From: Phorcus lineatus | Taxonomy: Eukaryota > Mollusca > Gastropoda > Trochida > Trochidae | Length of the DNA stretch: 64,000 nucleotides | Assembly: GCA_921293015.1 (NCBI GenBank) | Contig: OV121090.1 | Coordinates: 15,903,304 to 15,967,303 of the forward strand | Direction of reading: 5' to 3' | In this document: positions 59,898 to 64,000 of the stretch, piece by piece | Layout: each line of letters opens with the position of its first letter | How positions within the stretch are numbered: position 1 is the first letter of the stretch | Program-made: the position numbers and the translations under genes | Notes under the pieces: model-generated | What the model saw: the letters and a program-made list of their open reading frames with translations, nothing else | Told to the model about the DNA's origin: nothing | Database searches by the model: none

Positions 59898-60383
59898 GGA
59901 ACTTCACAGTAAGTAACACTTCAGATATTACCTGGATGTTGTCTAAGCAAAGTCAAAAGCTTTTAAGCATTTATGAAAATTTCCACACTCTTCCAAGAAA
60001 ATATTTAATGCGAGATATCCAACATTTCACGTGATACATATATTTTATACCAAACGTGTCATGAAATAAAGTTTATAAAATGTCTACAATATATTTTACC
60101 CATTTCATGCCATGATTATTTATGTATACCAAATGTATGTTGAAATAAAGTTTTAAAATGTATATTTTATCCATTTATATGTTGAAATAAAGTTGATAAA
60201 ATGTCAAAAGTAAAAGTTCAAATGAAAATAAAGTGACATGTAGTTACATGTATCCGAAACAGACTATACGTTAATCCCCTATTGTTCATGGATTATCGCG
60301 CATCGGTAACTTTGAATGGAGAAGTCGGCTGTCCGGCAAATCGAGAACCCGCCCATCGTACGATAACCAGGCCCGTAGTAAGC
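59898..60383. other. Unassigned; tandem GTTGAAATAAAGTT(T/G)ATAAAATG repeats
   Basis: About 60040-60220 contains three diverged copies of a roughly 60-bp unit ending in ATGTTGAAATAAAGTT(T/G). The repeated AATAAAG words would act as poly(A) signals if the FLYWCH ORF were transcribed. Confidence 0.5.
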
Positions 60384-60407
60384 GGGGGGGGGGGGGGGGG
60401 GGGGGGG
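60384..60407 (+). repeat. G24 homopolymer
   Basis: Twenty-four uninterrupted G residues after GCCCGTAGTAAGC. Such tracts can form G-quadruplexes and are often length-variable; the exact count depends on assembly accuracy. Confidence 0.9.
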
Positions 60408-60813
60408 CTAGTTTTAGGGGAAAATTGCATGCTACAAGTCACTGACATTGAACACAACACGCACTAATGACTTTGTGAGTAACGTGAACATTATACCTTA
60501 CCATGCGTGATTCTTTTTCAATAAACGGTAACTTTGCGGTTGTGTTGTTTATAAATATTACTCGCGTATATTACATCAATTTTATTAGAAACACTTATGG
60601 CAATTATCAAATGCAGGAGATTCACGTGCACTCCTCGCGAGTTGTTACGGGATGCGTTTGTGTGAACTCTTACCGGTGCCATGAACAATAAACTGACCTA
60701 GGGCAATTATTTTTTTAATTAAAAGTTAGAATTATGATTCTACTGATAATTCTAAAAAAGTTTTATGCTATCTTATGAATACAAAACCAATATGCCCAAG
60801 TGGTATAAGCCGT

Positions 60814-60881
60814 TTAATCACAATCACTACAGTAGTTATTTAGATAGTTTATCTAAATAACTACCTTGTAAGGGTGATTAA
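60814..60881. mobile_element. 60-bp TTAA-flanked foldback
   Basis: TTAATCAC at 60814-60821 and GTGATTAA at 60874-60881 border a hairpin. Its core, GTAGTTATTTAGATA (60832-60846), a 3-nt loop and the perfect complement (60850-60864), is 33 bp. It is small for a MITE but has the same TTAA edges as the other elements here. Confidence 0.6.
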
Positions 60882-61449
60882 CCTGTACATGGCACGTCAT
60901 GAGTTGCTTTGTGTTTTTTTTAAAAATGTTAATATATCGTTAAACTATTGTTCTAGTTTTTGGCTGCTGTAGTTTACTATAAAACTATACCATGCATACA
61001 AGATGTTTGATATTGTTTTGTTTTGTTCATATGATTATTCTGAATACTCACTTTTTTTTAATTTTAAAGCTTTACATCTCGTGAACGAATTCTTTTTTTC
61101 GAGTTAGTTCAATTAGTTAATTTTTATAAATGAATTTTGGGGAATGGTAGTTCCCCCCACAACACTTGCATTATAATTCAAACAAAATGAGCTTTGTGCA
61201 CATTGTGCTTACATGCTTCAAGATGAGCTATTTTGTGATATTTTCAAGTTAGTTATGCAAGCATATTCATATCGTTACCCACTGCCTGCTCTTGTTGTAA
61301 ACTATATGAAGATGACGGTTGACATAGTACAGTATAGGCACACGTTGCAGTCAAAGTACACTTACGATCTTTGATGAAATTTACGGTTTTTATTTATTTT
61401 GAATTTTGAAATTTTGTGTCTGTACAGTCCAGGAGTAATATTCTATCAC

Positions 61450-61998
61450 AATACTTCTCCTATGCTGTGGAGATGTGCTTCCCAATCCGGGTCCTATTAT
61501 TCATTCTGATTTAAAAGTACTTCATCTAAATGTAAGAAGGAAAAAGTTGATATGAAAGAAGCCGAGTTTGTCACTTACGACATAATCTGTTTAACAGAAA
61601 CATGGCTACATTCAAAAATAGATAACAACGAAATCTCTATTCCGGGCTTTCCAGCGCCCTTCGGCAAATATAGAGAAAGCCGTAGCGATGGGATTGCAGT
61701 CTTTGTAAAATATAAGCTGAGTTCAGTGCAAATGGATAATTTGCATACAGCTGGACTTGATGCACTATGGATAAAAATCAAAAGTAAAAAACAAAAATTT
61801 CTAATCGGTAATTTCTACAGAGCAGACAAATGCGAAGAATATTTGGAATTGTGAATGCTGTAGATTTGAATATTTAGGAAAAACAATCAAAACTAAATTA
61901 TTTAGAAGCTGCGTGTGGACTAAAACAAGTAATGTCTGAACCAACAAGGATCACCTCTCATTCGCGTACATTGATTGATTTGATATTTGTAACGTAAT
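61450..61998 (+). pseudogene. CR1/L2-like LINE ORF2 N-terminus: 2A-like motif and AP endonuclease
   Basis: The frame from about 61441 gives ILLLCCGDVLPNPGP (61469-61495 is GDVLPNPGP) and then LHLNVRRKKLI before a TGA. After a frameshift, 61552-61854 gives DIICLTETWL, RSDGIAVFVKY and LIGNFYRA: the start of an apurinic endonuclease (EEP) domain with the ETWL catalytic glutamate. After another stop and gap, LLEACGLKQVMSEPTR, then SHSRTLIDLIFV, the endonuclease end, is recognisable to 61998. The GDVxxNPGP block matches the 2A-like peptide position known from CR1-like LINEs. The frame is broken at 61552 and 61857, and a TTAA MITE is inserted right after 61998. Dead copy. Confidence 0.88.
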
Positions 61999-62475
61999 TT
62001 AAAGAGCCACTCCGTGATTTTCACAACGTATTATTTACCTTTGATACGAACCTAAATGTCATATGTGGTGATATAAAATCAAAACATCTTAATTGTTCAT
62101 GTCCTAAAGACATATATATGACAAATACTGGTTTTCCAGGAAAATCTAAAAACAGCCTTATAAATGCACAGAGGCGTAGATATCACGTCCAATATACATG
62201 GATACTAGTTATATAACCTAACAAACACTATCAACTCCTAAGTGCCCTCCTGGCTGTTTTAGATAAGTCTCCAAAATTACGTTTGACTATTTGACGCGCG
62301 CCACTGTCCGGTTTTCGATCATAATTGCCACGTTTCTACCTTCATAGTGTCACTGTAAAAAACAATAAGCTTTAAAATTTGTCTTTTTGGTAACAGTCGG
62401 TAATTCCCGATCAAATGACACAATTGATTAAGTTTGGCATATTTGACTCCAACAATTCACGGAGTGGCTCTTTAA
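61999..62475. mobile_element. 469-bp TTAA-flanked MITE
   Basis: Element 62003-62471 has perfect 15-bp inverted repeats, AGAGCCACTCCGTGA and TCACGGAGTGGCTCT, each with TTAA outside (61999-62002 and 62472-62475). It interrupts the LINE ORF2 remnant immediately after its endonuclease. No coding capacity. The perfect ends suggest recent insertion. Confidence 0.92.
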
Positions 62476-63822
62476 CGTTTTCATTGTTGATTGCAGGTAA
62501 ATTGTAAAGAATGTTTAGTATTCCATTGCATCGATAGAAAGTTAAAAGTGAATGCATAAGTCCTCGTAAACCTTAAAATAGCCAATTTAAACCGTAAAAG
62601 CGTGCACTAGTGCCTTTGATGTTGTTTAAGAATTGTTAAATCTATTTGAAGGATTGAAATGAATGAATTCCAGTATTTTTGGTTTAATTTTTTATCCCCG
62701 ATTGGTTTTCCGAACAGGATTGTCTATAAATCATATCCCATTTTGTAAAAATAGCATTCATTTCTCAGAAGTAGATAATTTGGACAGTTAAAAAAGTAAT
62801 TCAGATTTATGAACAGGCGGGTGTATTAGAAATATATCTTTTGTATTCGTCTCCGTTTAGGTCGCTGGAGCCAATCCTAAGGCGGCAATGTGTGATTTGT
62901 AAGAGACGGGGTCTAAAGTTTAGATTGAAATGAGAAAAATGGGATTTTTTATCTTGTATGCGGCCACATTTTGGATAATTGCACCCAACAACAATGCATT
63001 TTACTAGAAAAAATGAATCTAGACGTCTTGAGATCAATTTGTTGAGCAGTCCGCGGGACAGGCCATAACAATATTTATGAAGAAACTAATAAATAAACCT
63101 GTCGGAACGTTGACCTATTTCTAAATTGACAACGTTCTACGAAATGAAGAATAATCACACACCCCAATATCTATGTAACCTCCAACCTACAACACCCAGC
63201 AAAAACTACAACGTATGAACAGTGAAATGTAGGACAGCGATAATTATATGCAAGATCATTATTACCTAATACAATCAAACTAAGGATTTCTTTAACTCCT
63301 GAGGAACAAAATATTGAAACATTATCCTGTTTAAATAACTCGGTTCGCGGACCAAACAATGATACAATTGGTTTCGATCTAAATTATGATCCAAATATTA
63401 TCCACTCGTGCCTCAGACTCCGCTGTATAGTGACTTGGAAGATCCAGAGTTGACTAAGAACCATTGCCATCATGAGCGTTTATGAGGCATCGGACAAGCA
63501 ACACGTCGGAATTGTCGCTGTAACAACAACCAAGAAAAGCTCAGAAACCTCTGCCTTGCATTTCGTGAAGGAAGTAAGACATGATCAAACTGTCTGAAAG
63601 GCATAGGTTACTCTACAAGGTTTCACTGAAACTACAGTGTTTCAAAAGTGCCTGGAAATTCTTGAAAATGATTGTTAGTTATTGTTATAAGGTTCTCATA
63701 CGAATTGTTGCTATCAACTTCTATACTCTATACTCTTTTTCATCTACATGATTTTGTCCTTTCCTGTAAGGGATTTTGTCTGGTTTTTTCCACAAGGGAT
63801 TTTAGAAGGGAGTTCTTAGATC
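62476..63822. other. Unassigned non-coding stretch
   Basis: No reverse-transcriptase motif is recognisable here, although it lies between two LINE fragments of the same orientation. If the two belonged to one element, most of the RT region has been lost. Confidence 0.4.
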
Positions 63823-64000
63823 GATAAGTTTAATAGACATATCATTGACAGCCCTGCGTGTTGGTGTGGTCACCAAATCGAAAACGCAGTCAACTATTTA
63901 TTCACATGCTTTAAATACATAGAATTTAGACAGAAAGTATTCTTTTATGTGAAAAGATTTGATTTCAACACGGTTCTACTGGAATGTACATTGCACTCAA
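63823..64000 (+). pseudogene. LINE C-terminal remnant, runs off the window edge
   Basis: Frame from 63823: IDKFNRHIIDSPACWCGHQ, then IENAVNYLFTCFKYIEFRQ, then KVFFYVKRFDFN. This is the C-terminal Cys/His module of a non-LTR retrotransposon ORF2 (D-S-P-x-C-x-CG...E-(x)-HY-(L)-C-x-x-(Y/F)...R). A stop lies just upstream at about 63820, and the frame is still open at the end of the window. The CWCG form differs from the CRHC form at 59165, so a second LINE lineage contributed it. Confidence 0.82.

Overview
This is a 64 kb window of an AT-rich, intron- and repeat-dominated animal genome. Only one host protein-coding gene is securely recognisable: the last three coding exons of a DHX35-type DEAH-box RNA helicase on the + strand (15433-15586, 45825-45936, 51943-52002). 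They are joined by introns of about 30.2 kb and 6.0 kb, with phases and splice sites that agree perfectly. The mix of non-LTR retrotransposon remnants, a Tc1-type transposase, FLYWCH and PIF1-like fragments, many short TIR elements and long minisatellites fits a marine or freshwater invertebrate, most plausibly a lophotrochozoan such as a bivalve mollusc. The species assignment is inference from genome style, not from a marker gene.

Layout. 1-15.4 kb: presumably the upstream DHX35 intron (no earlier exon found), with microsatellites, a TTAA-flanked element (4418-6063), dispersed repeats, a minus-strand LINE reverse-transcriptase remnant (7217-7697), a LINE C-terminal remnant (12638-12790) and a 44/45-bp minisatellite just upstream of the first visible exon. 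15.6-45.8 kb: one giant intron. It holds a TIR element made of AGACGTCT palindromes (15610-18178), several copies of a TTAA-ended repeat family whose body is a tandem array of about 180-bp monomers (best copy 36516-39497), a hAT-like MITE, an insertion carrying a LINE fragment, an ETS-site/TATA/AATAAA cassette, a 2.34 kb element with 102-bp TIRs containing a PIF1-like helicase fragment, 25/50-bp and 54/23-bp minisatellites, a perfect 65-bp satellite, a nuclear-receptor/CRE-motif tandem array and several foldbacks. 45.9-52 kb: the last intron, with another TTAA element (45966-48542), then the terminal DHX35 exon and a poly(A) signal. 52-64 kb: intergenic, with a dead Tc1 transposase, three or four different LINE remnants, a FLYWCH zinc-finger exon-like ORF, a G24 tract and two small TTAA-flanked foldback/MITE elements.

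The genes do not form an operon or pathway. The biology is a single housekeeping helicase gene whose introns have been expanded by nested mobile DNA. Several insertions can be proven internally, because a paralogous copy of the host repeat elsewhere in the window preserves the empty site. The least explained objects are the monomer-array TTAA family, the PIF1-bearing long-TIR element, the AGACGTCT-palindrome element and the six-unit array of paired TCAAGGTCA half-sites around TGACGTCA.
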